Shown: one piece after another, positions 32,342-44,480 of the stretch
Numbering within the stretch: position 1 is the stretch's first letter
Layout: each line of letters opens with the position of its first letter
Assembly: GCA_012934845.2 (NCBI GenBank)
Contig: WNNJ02001500.1
Location: forward strand, 1 to 64,000
From: Pomphorhynchus laevis
Lineage: Eukaryota; Acanthocephala; Palaeacanthocephala; Echinorhynchida; Pomphorhynchidae
Direction: 5' to 3'
Length of the DNA: 64,000 nucleotides
The notes under the pieces: model-generated
Seen by the model: only the letters and a program-made list of their open reading frames with translations
Database searches by the model: none
Told to the model about the DNA's origin: nothing
Translations under genes and position numbers: made by a program

Positions 32342-34857
32342 GTAAATTAAGGCCCATTTGCGGGAACCTATATTAATGTAATAATATTTATAATAAAAAA
32401 TATAGATGAAAAAAATTTCGACAAACAGACGAGCAAAGCTCACAGTTGCACTGTTAAAAAAAGAAAAGGAAAAGTAAAGAAAAAAAAAGACTCACAAACA
32501 AAAGTCACAAAAGTTTATGTTTGAATGCTGAAACCGATCTTGAGTTGACAATTTCTTCACTTAATCGGTTCCACTTACCTACGATTCGGTGTCCAAATTG
32601 TACAGTTTTAGAGCGTATAACTCGGCGATGGGCTAAAGTAAAATTGTGTCCACGCAAAGCCTGACTTTTCCGAACAGTCATCAATTCTCTTAAGACGTGA
32701 TTTCCCTTGTGTAAAGCTTCCCATGTTGAACACATATCTCGCCGAAACCGAAGGTCGCTTATAGAAACCATACCAAGTTTTTTTAGCCTTTCATTATAAG
32801 GTAAGGCTTTAACTGAATTTACGAGCTTTGTTGCCCGGCGCAGCACATTTTCAATTCTACTTTTCTCGTATACTGTTCTTGGGAACGAACATTGTGATGC
32901 ATAGGTAAGATGACTGATCACAAATGCGTTGGCGAGTGCTCTAAATGAAACTGGACTCAACACACTAAAAGTTCTACGAATCATCCCAACCATTCGATTT
33001 GCTTTCGAGCAAGCCAACTCAGTATTCCAACTAGTCGAAAAATCATTCGCAACTACTATTCCAAGGTCGCTAAGACGAGTTACTACTTTAATGTTCTGAT
33101 CCTCAAGATGATAAGTTGGATACACACTATGACTGCGTGATTGTAAACGCATACAAGCACACTTTGATATATTCAGTGACAGACCATTCATATAAGCCCA
33201 GTTGGAAATGCTGTCGATATCCGATTGAACTAGCACCGTGTCCGAATCTGACCGGATAGCCTGCCAAATTTTTAGGTCGTCTGCATATAAAAGAGAGTGT
33301 GAGTTCAAAATGGAAGGAAGGTCATTAATGAAAATACAGAATAACAATGGGCCGAGGACCGAACCCTGCGGAACTCCAACATTGACCGGATAAGGATCAG
33401 AAAGCGAACCATTTACAACAACCTGATAGAATCTGTTAGATAAAAATTCTTTTATCCAGTGAATAATAAGTGGATCAATGTTTAGAGCACGCATTTTCTG
33501 AATCAAGATGTCATGTGGAACCATATCAAACGCTTTTGAAAAATCAAAAAATACTATATCAACATCAAAGCCCTTATCAACTAACGAACCCCAGCTATTC
33601 TGGGCAATCAAGAGATTAGTGATTGTTGAGCGATCCCTTCGAAATCCATGTTGATTGTTACACAATAATTTGTTGGATTCTAGATAATCGCTTAGAATGC
33701 GGTATATTATCCTTTCCAAAACTCGACAGAATACACACGTTAGACTTATCGGGCGATAATTTTCAACTGAAGATGGATCACCTTTCTTCAAAATGGGCCT
33801 TATCAACGAAAGTTTCCAATTTATCGGGACACAACCGAAGTACAAGGAGGCGACACAAATCCAATATAGTGGTATGCCGATAACATCAGCGATATTCTTG
33901 AGAAATACCGGTGGTAAACGATCAGGACAAATAGAACCTGACGATTAAAGCCGCTTGAGCTCTAGCACTACATCATTAACAGAAAACATCTGAAGAATGT
34001 TTATATTCGATGGACAGTACGAGGCATAGGTGACGGAGGAGGATTTACGAACTCCTATGCAAAAATGTTGAGCGAAAGCATTCGCTATGTCATCATATTT
34101 AATCAATGTGCAACCATCAGTATCAACAAGTGAACCAATGTGTTTATTTTTGTTGTTGAAATTAGCATAATTGAATACGGATTTAGGATTATGAATTGAC
34201 ATTTGAGCAATTTTCTCTTCAAATTGACATTGTTTGAAGCGTTTAAGAAATGTGAACCGATTTCTGGCCTCTTTATACCTACAGTAATCAATACTATTAT
34301 TAGAAAACAACTGGAATTTCATTTTTTTTTAATTTTAAAGCATTCTTTAACTCTTTGTCAAACCAAGGTTTATGGTGTATACGATTTGCAACGGTTTTAC
34401 GGGGCGAAAATCGTATGAGTAATTCCTTAAGGGTGGCTTCTAACTGATAGCATGCCTTATCAACCCCAACATAAAACGGACTGAGCCATGAAATACTTAA
34501 TAGATTCTGACGCACAAGTTCGAAGTTAGTTTTAAAATAATTTAAAGAATTCTGTTGTAATCTACAAGCTGACGGACGTGTAAAATCTGAGTAGAAATTG
34601 AGAACACAGTGATCTGACCTACCAAAAGGATCGGGGTGCGTAACTTTGTGTATAATGTATTTATTCGATGTTAGACAAATATCAAGTAGCGATTGATTTT
34701 CTTGGGAAAATCGGGTAAATTTTGAAACATGTTGGGTAAGGTTTAGCGAATTAATCATATTAAGAAATAATGATGTGGACGGACTACACACAGAAGATGT
34801 GTAGGTGTTCCAAATGTAGGTGTTCCGTATGTTAACCCTAACTATGCTAGCATTCAA
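32342..34857 (-). mobile_element. CR1-group LINE, minus strand, endonuclease end to 3' end
   Basis: Minus-strand frames give the endonuclease C-terminus (TQHVSKFTRFSQENQSLLDI, then GRSDHCVLNF, around 34620-34760), a linker, and an open RT frame 32505-33845. That frame has NYRPISLTCVFCRVLERII, QHGFRRDRSTITNLLIAQ, FFDFSKAFDMVPHDILIQKM, VGVPQGSVLGPLLFCIFIND, SLLYADDLKIWQA and a CR1-type C-terminus (NVLRRATKLVNSVKALPYNE, ALRGHNFTLAHRR). Two frame breaks lie between endonuclease and RT (near 34310 and 33945). 3' UTR runs to about 32342. 5' truncated. Confidence 0.88.
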
Positions 34858-34859
34858 AT

Positions 34860-35276
34860 GATGGAAAGAGACGTTTGTATTAACAAGGTTTCTTGCTTCA
34901 GACCCTACAAATCTTCAGTCACATCCAGATACAACCACTTTCGATGACCCTGACAGTCTCGTCCGGCAAAATCATGATTACATGTAATGTACCAGTAACA
35001 GTAGAATTGCCAAAGCAGTATCGTGGCGAAATGGGAATGTAACAGACAAGCATTTTTAATCGAATCAATCAACAAGTGTAAACGATTTGGTACATGAAAC
35101 TGTAAAGGACATATCAATGCGTCGATCTGGACGAACAAGAAAACGACAAAAATACCTGCAAGATTATGTAACAATGGGACAGAGAATGTACTGAACAGTT
35201 GATACTATACAACTCTATACTCGTTATCTATGTTTTCAGATCTTAAATAAATCCTCCTGTTTGAATTGTTGTACAT
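34860..35276 (+). mobile_element. Gypsy-type 3' end debris
   Basis: Around 35117 MRRSGRTRKRQKYLQDYVTM resembles the usual Gypsy pol tail, followed by a purine tract and a TGTACTGAACAG...TTGTACA segment that could be an LTR remnant. It lies back-to-back with the minus-strand CR1. Broken and fragmentary. Confidence 0.55.
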
Positions 35277-35289
35277 ACCTCTTCTTAAA

Positions 35290-36170
35290 TTCTGGTGAGG
35301 AATTAGCCATCACTGTTTGTTAATCGGGGTCATTCTATCGACTTACAATAATGTGGACAAATCTCTTGGTCTTGCATTGAGTTAATCGTTGATAAACTAA
35401 TGTCTTATCATGACCTCGTAAGTAGGTGCATGAGTGACGTTTAATAGGGCTGGAGATGATTAGATTAAGATCATGTTTTACCTTCAAGGCCAAGTACATA
35501 TCTCGGTGATCTCAAAGCTCGCGCAACGTATGAATATTAAGATTTATAGGATTTTCATATTTGCGCAATTATTCTTGCAGATGGGATAAGCTTTGTTGCA
35601 CGGGTTAGTACCATCTCCAATTTGCTGTTTTTATATTTCGTCCTTGGATGTACATACGTAAATGTCTAAATCGCTTTTACAGCACTTTTCTTGCAACCAC
35701 TACATATCAGCTTTGTTACTAATAAGTCTTCAAATTTTCAAACAACCCACATACAAAATTGAATCTGATTTGGCCAAAGTTGTTTTCGTACAGACAAAAT
35801 AGTAGTGGACGAGAAAAGATAACAGCCACATTTAATAAGTATAAATAACCGTAGTTGGATTCCTAGAAAGCCAGACAACCAAATCCTTGATGTGCTAAAC
35901 ACTTTGTATCTAATATTTCCCAATAAAATGCGCAGCAACTGGTTAACTAGTGCGACCTGTCCAACAAAGATAACAACGCTTTTCTTGTAACCACTACATA
36001 TCAGCTTTGTTGCAAATAGGTATCCAAATTTTCAAACCATCCACATACAAAATTGAATCTGAACTTACCAAAGTTGTTTAGGTACAGACAAAATAGTAGT
36101 GGACAGAGAACAGAACCTTGCGGCACTCCAACCTTGATACAAACTCGAAATAATCTTCTATTAATAAAAA
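35290..36170 (-). mobile_element. Decayed CR1-group LINE, minus strand
   Basis: On the minus strand, GTGCCGCAAGGTTCTGT encodes VPQGSVL near 36120, followed by PLLFCLYLNN and a YADDLKIW-like segment (YVDGLKIWIPICNKAD). The frame then decays towards 35290. Part of the RT is duplicated (35691-36120). Confidence 0.65.
35691..36120 (-). repeat. 294-bp-period tandem duplication in a LINE relic
   Basis: The block with AACCACTACATATCAGCTTT recurs at 35691 and 35985 with about 90% identity over roughly 130 bp (both contain CACATACAAAATTGAATCTG and ACAAAATAGTAGTGGAC). Confidence 0.8.
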
Positions 36171-36347
36171 TTCATTGCACGATAATCGATTTGGAAAATA
36201 AAAATAAAAATTGATTATTTTTATTATTAAATAAAAATTGGTGATTAAAGTTACTTACAAAGCGCATTATATTGTACGAAGCAAATTTAAGTGTTCCAGC
36301 TAATTACCAGCTTAAACACACACTAATTACAACGCAATAAGAAGGTA

Positions 36348-36368
36348 AATTTGGATCATCTCGATTAT
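36348..36368. repeat. Target-site duplication, left copy (21 bp)
   Basis: AATTTGGATCATCTCGATTA plus one base is repeated exactly at 37362-37382, on either side of the LINE fragment between. Confidence 0.88.
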
Positions 36369-37361
36369 TATTAGTATACAACAGCCGATGAGCGGTGACT
36401 CGTTTGGCTGGACCTCAATGTAAAAAAAGTACAATGTCAGTAAAACAAAAAAATCCAAATCAGGTTCGACTTCCTATGAGAGCGATACACTGTTCAGCGC
36501 ACGCCGAAATTCTCAGATGTTCCGACATTCAATTGCAGATTACGGGAGTCTGTTCCAACTGTTTATTACTCGATCTCTGATATCCTGATGGTGTCGATGG
36601 ACTTTTCTACGATGTTTGAGCGTTAGTCGGTGTCCACGTAATTTCTCGGAGTTACGTAGGCAAAACATGAAGTTGAGGGGATGAGTGGGCGATAAAATTG
36701 CCCTCCATACCAGCATAAGATCAGCTTTTACCAAACTTTCACAAACCGTTGAAACACCTAGGATTTCTAACTTCTGGTCAAACGGCAGGTCTTTGACAGT
36801 GGGAACAAGACGAGTAGCCGACCGAAGAATTGATTCGTAAGCCACAATGTTTTTGCACAGATGTGGATACGCTGCATGAGATGCGTATAGCATTCGAGAT
36901 TCGATGAGGGCCTTGTATATTATTCTGAAGCTAAATGCCTCTAGTGAACCGAATGATCGTCTAATGATGCCAATAGTACGACGGCAATTGGCCGAAACTT
37001 TATTTACGTGAGCGCTCATATCGAGCGTATTAAGCGTAGATACTCCTAAATCATCGATTTTATCTGTTGAATCAATCGACATGTTTCCAATTTTATAAAA
37101 GCAACGAATGTCTGGGGAGCCGATCCGCATATGTCTACATTTATTCGCATTTATTATCAGCCCATTAGATATACACCATTTATTTATGGAATCCATGTCT
37201 TTTTTAAGAGCGCTAACATCGGAATAATCAATGATTCGCCTCCAAACCTTAATATCATCTGCGTAGGTAACACATTCCGACGTTAAGTTGTTTGTAATAT
37301 CATTTACATATATATTAAAGAGAGTCGGACTAATGGCCGATTAAGAAGACAATTTGCTAAG
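36369..37361 (-). mobile_element. 5'-truncated CR1-group LINE with 21-bp target-site duplication
   Basis: The minus-strand frame 36540-37196 encodes the thumb and C-terminus (KWCISNGLIINANKCRHMRI, SRMLYASHAAYPHLCKNIVA, LRGHRLTLKHRRKVHRHHQD). It is almost identical to 40500-41345 of the neighbouring full-length copy, in opposite orientation. The YADD box (TYADDLKVW) is at about 37255. The exact 21-bp duplication shows a recent target-primed insertion. Confidence 0.92.
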
Positions 37362-37382
37362 AATTTGGATCATCTCGATTAT
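37362..37382. repeat. Target-site duplication, right copy (21 bp)
   Basis: Exact repeat of 36348-36368. Confidence 0.88.
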
Positions 37383-37528
37383 ATTTGCCAGGAACATACA
37401 ATAAATCACATATAAAGAGTTGTCCAAGGTTAAAACAATAATAATACGGTAAATTTTAACTCGAATTAACGACATTTTTGTGAACAAACAATGAAATCGG
37501 TGAAAACTCGCAAAAAAACAGACAGACG

Positions 37529-38329
37529 ATGGCTACGTTGAGTTGGAAGTTGGATGCGACAAGCAGGGATGCGATGTTTGGACACTCTGAGTCGGTGCCA
37601 GCTCTTCACTTTGTTGCACAGCGTCAAGAAAGGATCTCCCACTGCAATTCACAACGGCCAACACCAGCATTTGATCAGAATTTTCAAACTTTACCTGAAA
37701 AATTTGTAGATCTAGACAAGAACACTTTGAGCTACGAAGAGAAAACACTTGATTTCACAGATTCGTTTGTCTCTGTAACATCATGTAGCGGACCTCCGAG
37801 TTCTTTACAATCAACTGACTTGCGACTTAAATCTACAAATTCTTACTCCAATTCAGTCTCCCTAAATAACTCATTAACTGCCCCTATTCGCCGGACTTAT
37901 GATAGATCACAGTGTCTAATCATAGCTAATATAAGGAAATCATCGGCTACTAACAACCATTTACGTGTACAGCATGACGTCAAAGCTGTACAATCCGTCT
38001 TCTCTGAGCTATTACACACCTGTTCCCCTACTGAGCTGCAGCAATTCAGAGTTAACCACCTTTATAGACTGGGGAAAATAATATCAGATAACAGTCCACG
38101 CCTTCTTAAGGTCATATTAGCAACGCCCGATATGTGTACATTAGCTTTAAAATACGGTTATTATCTTGCATGTACTGGATTCATCCTTCGCATAGATCTT
38201 TCGATCCAGGACAGAACTCGACTGAAACAAGCAAAGAGCGAACTTAGTAACAAAGTAGCTAACGGTGAAAGTAACCTTACCGTCATAAATTTTCGTGTAG
38301 TGCGATGCAGGACTTCAACTCGTTTCTGA
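37529..38329 (+). CDS. CR1-group ORF1
   Basis: The 266-aa open frame begins MATLSWKLDATSRDAMF. The N-terminal part is Ser/Thr-rich. The C-terminal part, FRVNHLYRLGKIISDNSPRL, LKVILATPDMCTLALK and RIDLSIQDRTRLKQAKSEL, matches the RNA-binding-like C-terminal domain of CR1 ORF1 proteins (L.R.GK...PR.LKV.L...........I..DLS..DR). It is intact. It would package the element RNA for retrotransposition. It overlaps the ORF2 start (38305). Confidence 0.78.
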   Translation: MATLSWKLDATSRDAMFGHSESVPALHFVAQRQERISHCNSQRPTPAFDQNFQTLPEKFVDLDKNTLSYEEKTLDFTDSFVSVTSCSGPPSSLQSTDLRLKSTNSYSNSVSLNNSLTAPIRRTYDRSQCLIIANIRKSSATNNHLRVQHDVKAVQSVFSELLHTCSPTELQQFRVNHLYRLGKIISDNSPRLLKVILATPDMCTLALKYGYYLACTGFILRIDLSIQDRTRLKQAKSELSNKVANGESNLTVINFRVVRCRTSTRF

Positions 38330-39115
38330 ATTCGTTCCATTGGCAACGGTGGAAACATCGGGGAGCTGCGAAGGCTTTGTGTCTCAACGAAACTACCCAA
38401 GAAGTGACAGTAAATGTTCATAAGAGATACGAGTATTCCGACCCAGTACACTCCACACATGCCTTCCAGGTCTTATATTCGAATGTCTTAAGTCTCATTA
38501 ATAAAATGGACGAAGTTCTCACTCTTGTTAACAGCACCTCATTTGAAATACTTGTTTTTACAGAGTCATGGTTAAAACCTCACATCATAGATTCAGAAAT
38601 TTTCATTAATTGGTACGCCATAATCCGAGCAGATCGGCAAATTTGCCGTGGTGGCGGAGTGATCATATATGCTAGAGAAGTTCTTACAACTCGTGTTATG
38701 TCAATTGAGTGCGATGAATGAAGTTTTTGTGAATACGCTTGGGTTTCTGTAACAGACCATAAAAACATATTTTTCTCTATAGGTGTCTTCTATCGCCCCC
38801 CCCATTCGCTCCAACCTGATCGATTATATCCTCAATAACTGAAAATGCATTCAAGGGTCAAAAAGTTATTTTATTAGGAGACTTTAACACGCCGCGAATT
38901 GATTGGATAGATTACGTTCCTCTTCCTAGATGTGATCCCGAATCATTACTGCTTTTAAATGTGATAAATGATCTACATTTAGTCCAACATGTTCACAGGG
39001 ATACTCGTCACAGGGGTACTAACTCCTCAATTCTTGACCTCTGATTTTCGAGTGAAACGTATCTGATAAAATCGTCAAATACGGACCTCCGCTAGGATCA
39101 AGCGATCACTCGACC
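38305..39115 (+). pseudogene. CR1-group ORF2 endonuclease domain
   Basis: Blocks run FQVLYSNVLSLINKMDEVL, ILVFTESWLKPH (Glu), GGGVIIYAREV, then in other frames GVFYRPP, VILLGDFNTPRIDWID (GDFN) and GSSDHSTI (SDH). At least two frame disruptions, one of them at a C-run near 38795, so the copy is inactive. Confidence 0.8.
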
Positions 39116-39169
39116 ATCTCAATAGAATTTAACGCACTCGGATCATGTGCCGAAACGGTTAAAACGTCG

Positions 39170-41173
39170 AATCCTTTTAAGATCGACTATGATGTCGTGC
39201 GCAGTATAATTTCATGTATGCATTGGCCCGACCCATCGAAAGCAAGCATTCAAGAAGCTTGGGATCACTTTAAGACCACATTACAGTGTGTTCTCGACTA
39301 TTTTGCTCCAATACGTCAGAATCGTACACGAAAACTACATCCGAAATGGTTAGATGCGGAATTGCTTGCTCTAATCAAACACCGAGATAGATGTTTCCAT
39401 GCGTACAAAAGAGGGGAACTTTCTTTTGAACACTACCGTCATTGCAGGAATACGGATTCTATTCTGAAAAAAAAAACAGAAAAAACGCATATTCATCTCA
39501 AATATATGCCGGTCCACTCATAACAATCCTTGGGTGGCTTTCAAAAGCATACTTCCACGTTCTATACACTCGACAGATTGTTCATACCTATTGACCGAAA
39601 ATGGGTCAATCTTGACCTTCCCAACTGATGTAGCTGCTCATTTTATGGTCTATTTCGCTATCAAAGAAGATAGAGTGTCGATCCCTGGTGGTATAATCCA
39701 AACTAAACACCATGTACTTCTACCTAGAGTAGTCATATCTAACATTGAATTTAGCGATGAAGAGGTACTGTACGAGCTACTTAAATTACCCCGCAACGCC
39801 GCGTCAGGTCCTGACCATATACCTCCAATACTCTTAAAGGAATTGGCCCATGCAATCCACATTCCCTTAGCTTCTATTTTAGAAGTTCACTAAACACAGG
39901 TTATCTACCATCTGATTGGACTAAGGCTATTGTACGCCCAATTTTCAAGAAAGGTGATAAATCCCAGGTTTCCAACTACCGTCCCATCAGTCTCACATCT
40001 GTAGCTTGTAAGGTATTAGAAAAATTGATTCTTCGTCACATTAGTGCTTTCGTTGAAGCTAACAATCACCTCAGTCCCAGTCAGCATGGGTTTAGGCCAA
40101 ATCGCTCAACGGTAACGAACCTTGTAAAAGCGAGAGCAAGCTGGGTAGATTCAATAAGGAGTTGTTCCAAAGTAGATGTGATATTTATAGACTTATCGAA
40201 AGCATTCGATAGTGTTATTCCCAATTTGCTAGTAAACAAATTATCAAACATTAGTGTACGGGGCTCTTTGTTACGCTGGATTTAATCATTCGTAAGCAAC
40301 CGCTCGTTTGCAGTACGCATAAGCCATTATCTTTCTGGTTCCTCAATAATGACGACAGGCGTCCCGCAGAGATCGGCCATTAGTCCGACTCTCTTTAATA
40401 TATATGTAAATGATATTACAAACAACTTAACGTCGGAATGTGTTACCTACGCAGATGATCTTAAGGTTTGGAGGCGAATCATTGATGATTCCGATGTTAG
40501 CGCTCTTAAAAAAGACCAGGATTCCATAAATAAACGGTGTATATCTAATGGGCTGATAATAAATGCGAATAAATGTAGACATATGCGGATCGGCTCCCCA
40601 GACATTCGTTGCTCTTATAAAATTGGAAACATGTCGATTGATTCTACAGATAAAATCGATGATTTAGGGGTATCTACGCTTAATACGCTCGATATGAGCG
40701 CTCACGTAAATAAAGTTTCGGCCAATTGCCGTCGTACTATTGGCATCATTAGACGATCTTTCGGTTCACTAGAGGCATTTAGCTTCAGAATAATATACAA
40801 GGCCCTCATCGAATCTCGAATGCTATACGCTTCTCATGCAGCGTATCCACATCTGTGCAAAAACATTGTGGCTTACGAATCAATTCTTCGGTCGGCTACT
40901 CGTCTTGTTCCCACTGTCAAAGACCTGCCGTTTGACCAAAAGTTAGAAATCCTAGGTGTTTCAACGGTTTGTGAAAGTTTGGTAAAAGCTGATCTTATGC
41001 TGGTATGGAAGGCAATTTTATCGCCCACTCATCCCCTCAACTTCAAGTTTTGCCTACGCGACTTCGAGCAATTACGTGGACATCGACTAACGCTCAAGCA
41101 TCGTAGAAAAGTTCATCGACACTATCAGGATATCAGAAATCGAGCAATAAACAGTTGGAACAGACTCCCGTAA
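39170..41173 (+). pseudogene. CR1-group ORF2 reverse transcriptase domain
   Basis: Linker: NRTRKLHPKWLDAELLALIK. RT: ELLKLPRNAASGPDHIPPIL, VSNYRPISLTSVACKVLE, SPSQHGFRPNRSTVTNLVKA, DVIFIDLSKAFDSVIPNLLV, TTGVPQRSAISPTLFNIYVN (QR in place of the usual QG) and CVTYADDLKVWRRI. C-terminus ends QDIRNRAINSWNRLP. Frame changes occur near 39530, 39895 and 40285. The 3' two thirds (40349-41173) are open. Confidence 0.85.
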
Positions 41174-41345
41174 TCTGCAATTGAATGCCGGAACATCCGA
41201 GAATTTTGGCGTGCGTTGAAAAGTGTATCGCTCTCATAAGAAGTCGAACCTAATTTGTATTTTTTTTGTTTACTGTACTTTTTTACATTGAGATCTAGCC
41301 AAACGAGCCAATGCTCATCGGCTGTTGTATACTAATAATAATCTA

Positions 41346-43430
41346 TGTGAGTATTTTCACGCAAGCGAAAAAAATAAAAGGATATATTAGTTTTTATTTT
41401 AAAAATTAATTTCTTTACTTTTTATAACCTTATCTAAATATTTGTAAAAAGTAATACCGATAACATAAAACGAAGTAATTTTTTATAAAAATAAATAATT
41501 TAAGTATTGCAGTCTACGTAAAGTATGAAGTTGCATATGAAGGGTTAAACAATCTAAATAATATATCAAAAATAAAACTGAAAATTCAAAATCAGAATAC
41601 ATAAATACAAATATCGAAATGCTCCAAAAGTAATAGGAATAGAGTTTGACGAATTACAACAAAGACGATAAAAGAGTGATTTGTCTATAGATGTTGTCAA
41701 CAAGGTCATAACTATGGTCAAATAAAACTTGATCAATATGTATATATCAACTTCAATATCGAGCAGGGATTATATGAAAATGCCAGACGAGGATTCAGCC
41801 TTCGACCGGATGTTGCCCATATGTTGTAAAGGTATACCTTGTTAACTATATTGTAAAGAGCAGGCAGGAATGTATTGGATCCATTTGAAATTTTGACTTC
41901 TAATGTGATAGTGTCTATAACAATTATTAAACAACTTGAAATTATAAGAATATGTTTAGAACACGATGCAGCCATTGCTACTGATAAATATAAACGACTT
42001 AGATATTACAAACTATCTAGGTAGTTAACTATATTTCGATAAGAACATTTGCAAATAGCGATCGCAAGGAACGCTTGCAAATAACGTTAGCAAAAACGTT
42101 CGCAAAGAACGTTTGTCTAGAACGTTTGCAAAAGAAACGAGCGTGAAAAAGGTTTAAGAGCGTTTATAAAGGACTTCAACCGAAAATCAAAAGCTGCATA
42201 ATTGACCAGTGAAAAGTAATTAACACCGATAAAAATGCATGTAAATGGAGCCAAGTTCCAAATTTTTAAAAATAACTAGAATAAAATTTTTATCCGTTAA
42301 GTTAAGTGATTAACGTATTATAGATTGTGAAGTCCCTTACATGTTATAACAAATCAGAGTATTGCGCGTATACATGAAAATCATTACAAAATCCTTAGCA
42401 TACTTTTATGCACAAATCTAAAATTAGTAATTGAACAGAAGAGTGAAATAAATTTTTTAATCGAATTTCTCTAGCCGATTGCTGAAATTGGTATTTCAAA
42501 AAATAAATCTAAAATTATCTGAAATTAATTACAATTATCAAATTTAATTTTACTATCAAATTTAATTTAAAATTTTGATTTTTAATTTAATTTAAAATCT
42601 TCTCGATTACCTTAAATTGAAACAGCATAAGTGTTGAACAATAAATTATATTAATATCATATTCAATTTCTGCGAATAACACCGTCATTGTGTATCGTTT
42701 TATATTAAAAGCATTAATAGTTTATAAGAAGATTTTTTTATGAGAAATGCCGGTAGCGAGATTATTAAATCATTATAATTATTTAATAATCCTAAAAATC
42801 AGATAGTTATGCTAGATCTTATTCCTAAGAGTTGTTTCCACTTTTTTACAATTATTCCACATTACAAATGCATATAGTCATTAAATTTAAGATCAAGACA
42901 AAATACGAAAATTGATGTTATCAAATTAATGTTGAGAAGACATCATGTGTGGGGAACGTGTCTTATTAATTTTAATATATTTTATTAAAACAAGCAAGAC
43001 GTTCATAAAATACCATAATATTTGTTGATTTTAAAGATAATTTTTAATTTTATTAGAAATTATCTTAAATAAACTTATTGGTAATTAAATTAATAAATTG
43101 AAGTATCTAGCTCGAGACTATTGAAGTATCTTAGTATGAAATTTTGCAGGAAAATCAAAATTTATACAAAAATTAGTCTAAAATGTAGTCTTCATAATTT
43201 TATTGATATTTTTTGTGACTGCTCATTTGACTTTGTTATGTTTGATTATCACTACAATGCGTGAGATGCCTTTTTTGGGATCATGTTTTAATTTTATTTT
43301 AAAAAGTAGATTTTTGACTTATTTAAGAATAATTTTTGCATTTTACAAAACTATAGAAATTTAATTAATAGTTATATAGGATTTTATACAATTTATATTT
43401 ATATCAACTTAAAATTTAAAATTAACATTT
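41346..43430. other. AT-rich stretch, no gene seen
   Basis: No convincing open frame. A moderately G+C-rich patch at 41750-41990 has a minus-strand open segment without motifs, and a faint tRNA-like B-box on the minus strand (GGCTGAATCCTC) is not convincing. A short repeat cluster is at 42043-42132. Confidence 0.45.
42043..42132. repeat. Short array of AACGTTTGCAAA-like units
   Basis: Seven imperfect units of 12-15 bp (ACATTTGCAAA, CGATCGCAAG, ACGCTTGCAAA, ACGTTAGCAAA, ACGTTCGCAAA, ACGTTTGTCTA, ACGTTTGCAAA) follow each other without spacers. Each has a partial AACGTT palindrome. Confidence 0.75.
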
Positions 43431-43439
43431 AAAATAAAT

Positions 43440-43650
43440 GTCAATTTTTTTAAATTGACTAATAAATAATAGACGATGTATCAGAATAAGGATTAGATGT
43501 CATCAGGAGGAACTGCTTTGCTATCAGGTTTCTGCCCATATTCCTCGACCCAGCGTAGCAGCGGGGCCAAAATACATGTTAATGTATTCATTAATTATAA
43601 AATTCAATTTTTATAAATTGACTAATAAATAATAGACGATGTATTAAGAG
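43440..43650 (-). repeat. Conserved 3' segment of the Penelope-like family, copy B, flanked by direct repeats
   Basis: On the minus strand it reads GGGGCCAAAATACATG-complement, GGTTTCTG, GCAAAGCAGTTCCTCC. The stretch AAATTGACTAATAAATAATA with ATAGACGATGTAT occurs both at about 43452 and at about 43615, so the unit has partial direct repeats of about 35 bp at a 163-bp period. No RT fragment is attached. Confidence 0.75.
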
Positions 43651-44269
43651 GATTGTGACATTCTGACCTCCGTTTGTATTATTATACAGACGTTGTTGTA
43701 GCTAATGTTTGTAACACAAATTTCATATTAATGGCAATTCTTATTTGAACATACAAATATTATACTGGCTCGTTCATAGATTGAAATTTTTCATTCAATA
43801 TATATCTGATGAATTAAAATTTCGTCAGATAAATAATTTTACCTTAAAGTCCCATTTATTTATAAAATGTGTTATATTAATATATAATTATATAAAAACA
43901 CACAATTGTGTATCATTTCGAAAAAAAATAAAACCAGCGAAACAGGAAGGCTTTTATGTCATTATAACAATTAAAGATATAGCAAAGCAATATTAACTTA
44001 GATAGTTAGGTTAAGCAAGGTTAACTTAGATCGTTGTTAACTATGACCATGTTGTTGATTAAATAATCAAAATTTGCAAAAATGTTAATGCGATTTGTTG
44101 CCCCTATGCGTAGATGATTAATGTGAATTATAAAGATTTTTTAAAATTTAGAGTTGAACATACATTAAATTAAATCCTAAATTCACCTGTTAATTAAAAG
44201 AATTGTTTCTAGATATAAATATTTTAATTAAGACAATAATTATGACATATATTTCATGATATCAGTCAT
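43651..44269. other. AT-rich stretch, no gene seen
   Basis: An 83-codon frame at 43745-43996 has no motif and AT-driven composition. I regard it as chance. Confidence 0.4.
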
Positions 44270-44480
44270 CCTCTTGGTAACCTGCTACGCCTACGATATA
44301 TGCTTCAGTTGCACGGTCATCGTCTAATGCTGCAAACCCATCGAATCCAGCAATCCGGATATGCGTATATCCAAGCGTATTATTGGATTTTAGGGCAGAT
44401 TTCTGGCTTCAACAGTCTACTTATCTACAATGAATCAGTTTAAGAAATGCCTAGACAGAGATCTTCTATTGTAATTAGAC
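44270..44480 (+). mobile_element. CR1-group LINE C-terminal relic
   Basis: The translation around 44300, LRYMLQLHGHRLMLQTHRI, followed by AYIQAYYWIL and a QFKKCLDRD-like end, matches the LRGHRLTLKHRR C-terminal block of CR1 RTs. Short, old and without neighbours of the same element. Confidence 0.55.

Larger units (their letters stand above)
37383..41345 (+). mobile_element. CR1-group LINE, close to full length, broken
   Basis: ORF1 (37529-38329) overlaps the start of an ORF2 that has endonuclease and RT. The 3' end after the RT stop is TTGTATACTAATAATAATC, matching the 3' end of the minus-strand copy at 36369. ORF2 has around five frame changes or stops. The 5' start is uncertain. Confidence 0.88.

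Noticed and set aside
41740-41990. tRNA-derived SINE on the minus strand
   Set aside because: Only a weak B-box-like string; no A-box or ends could be defined.
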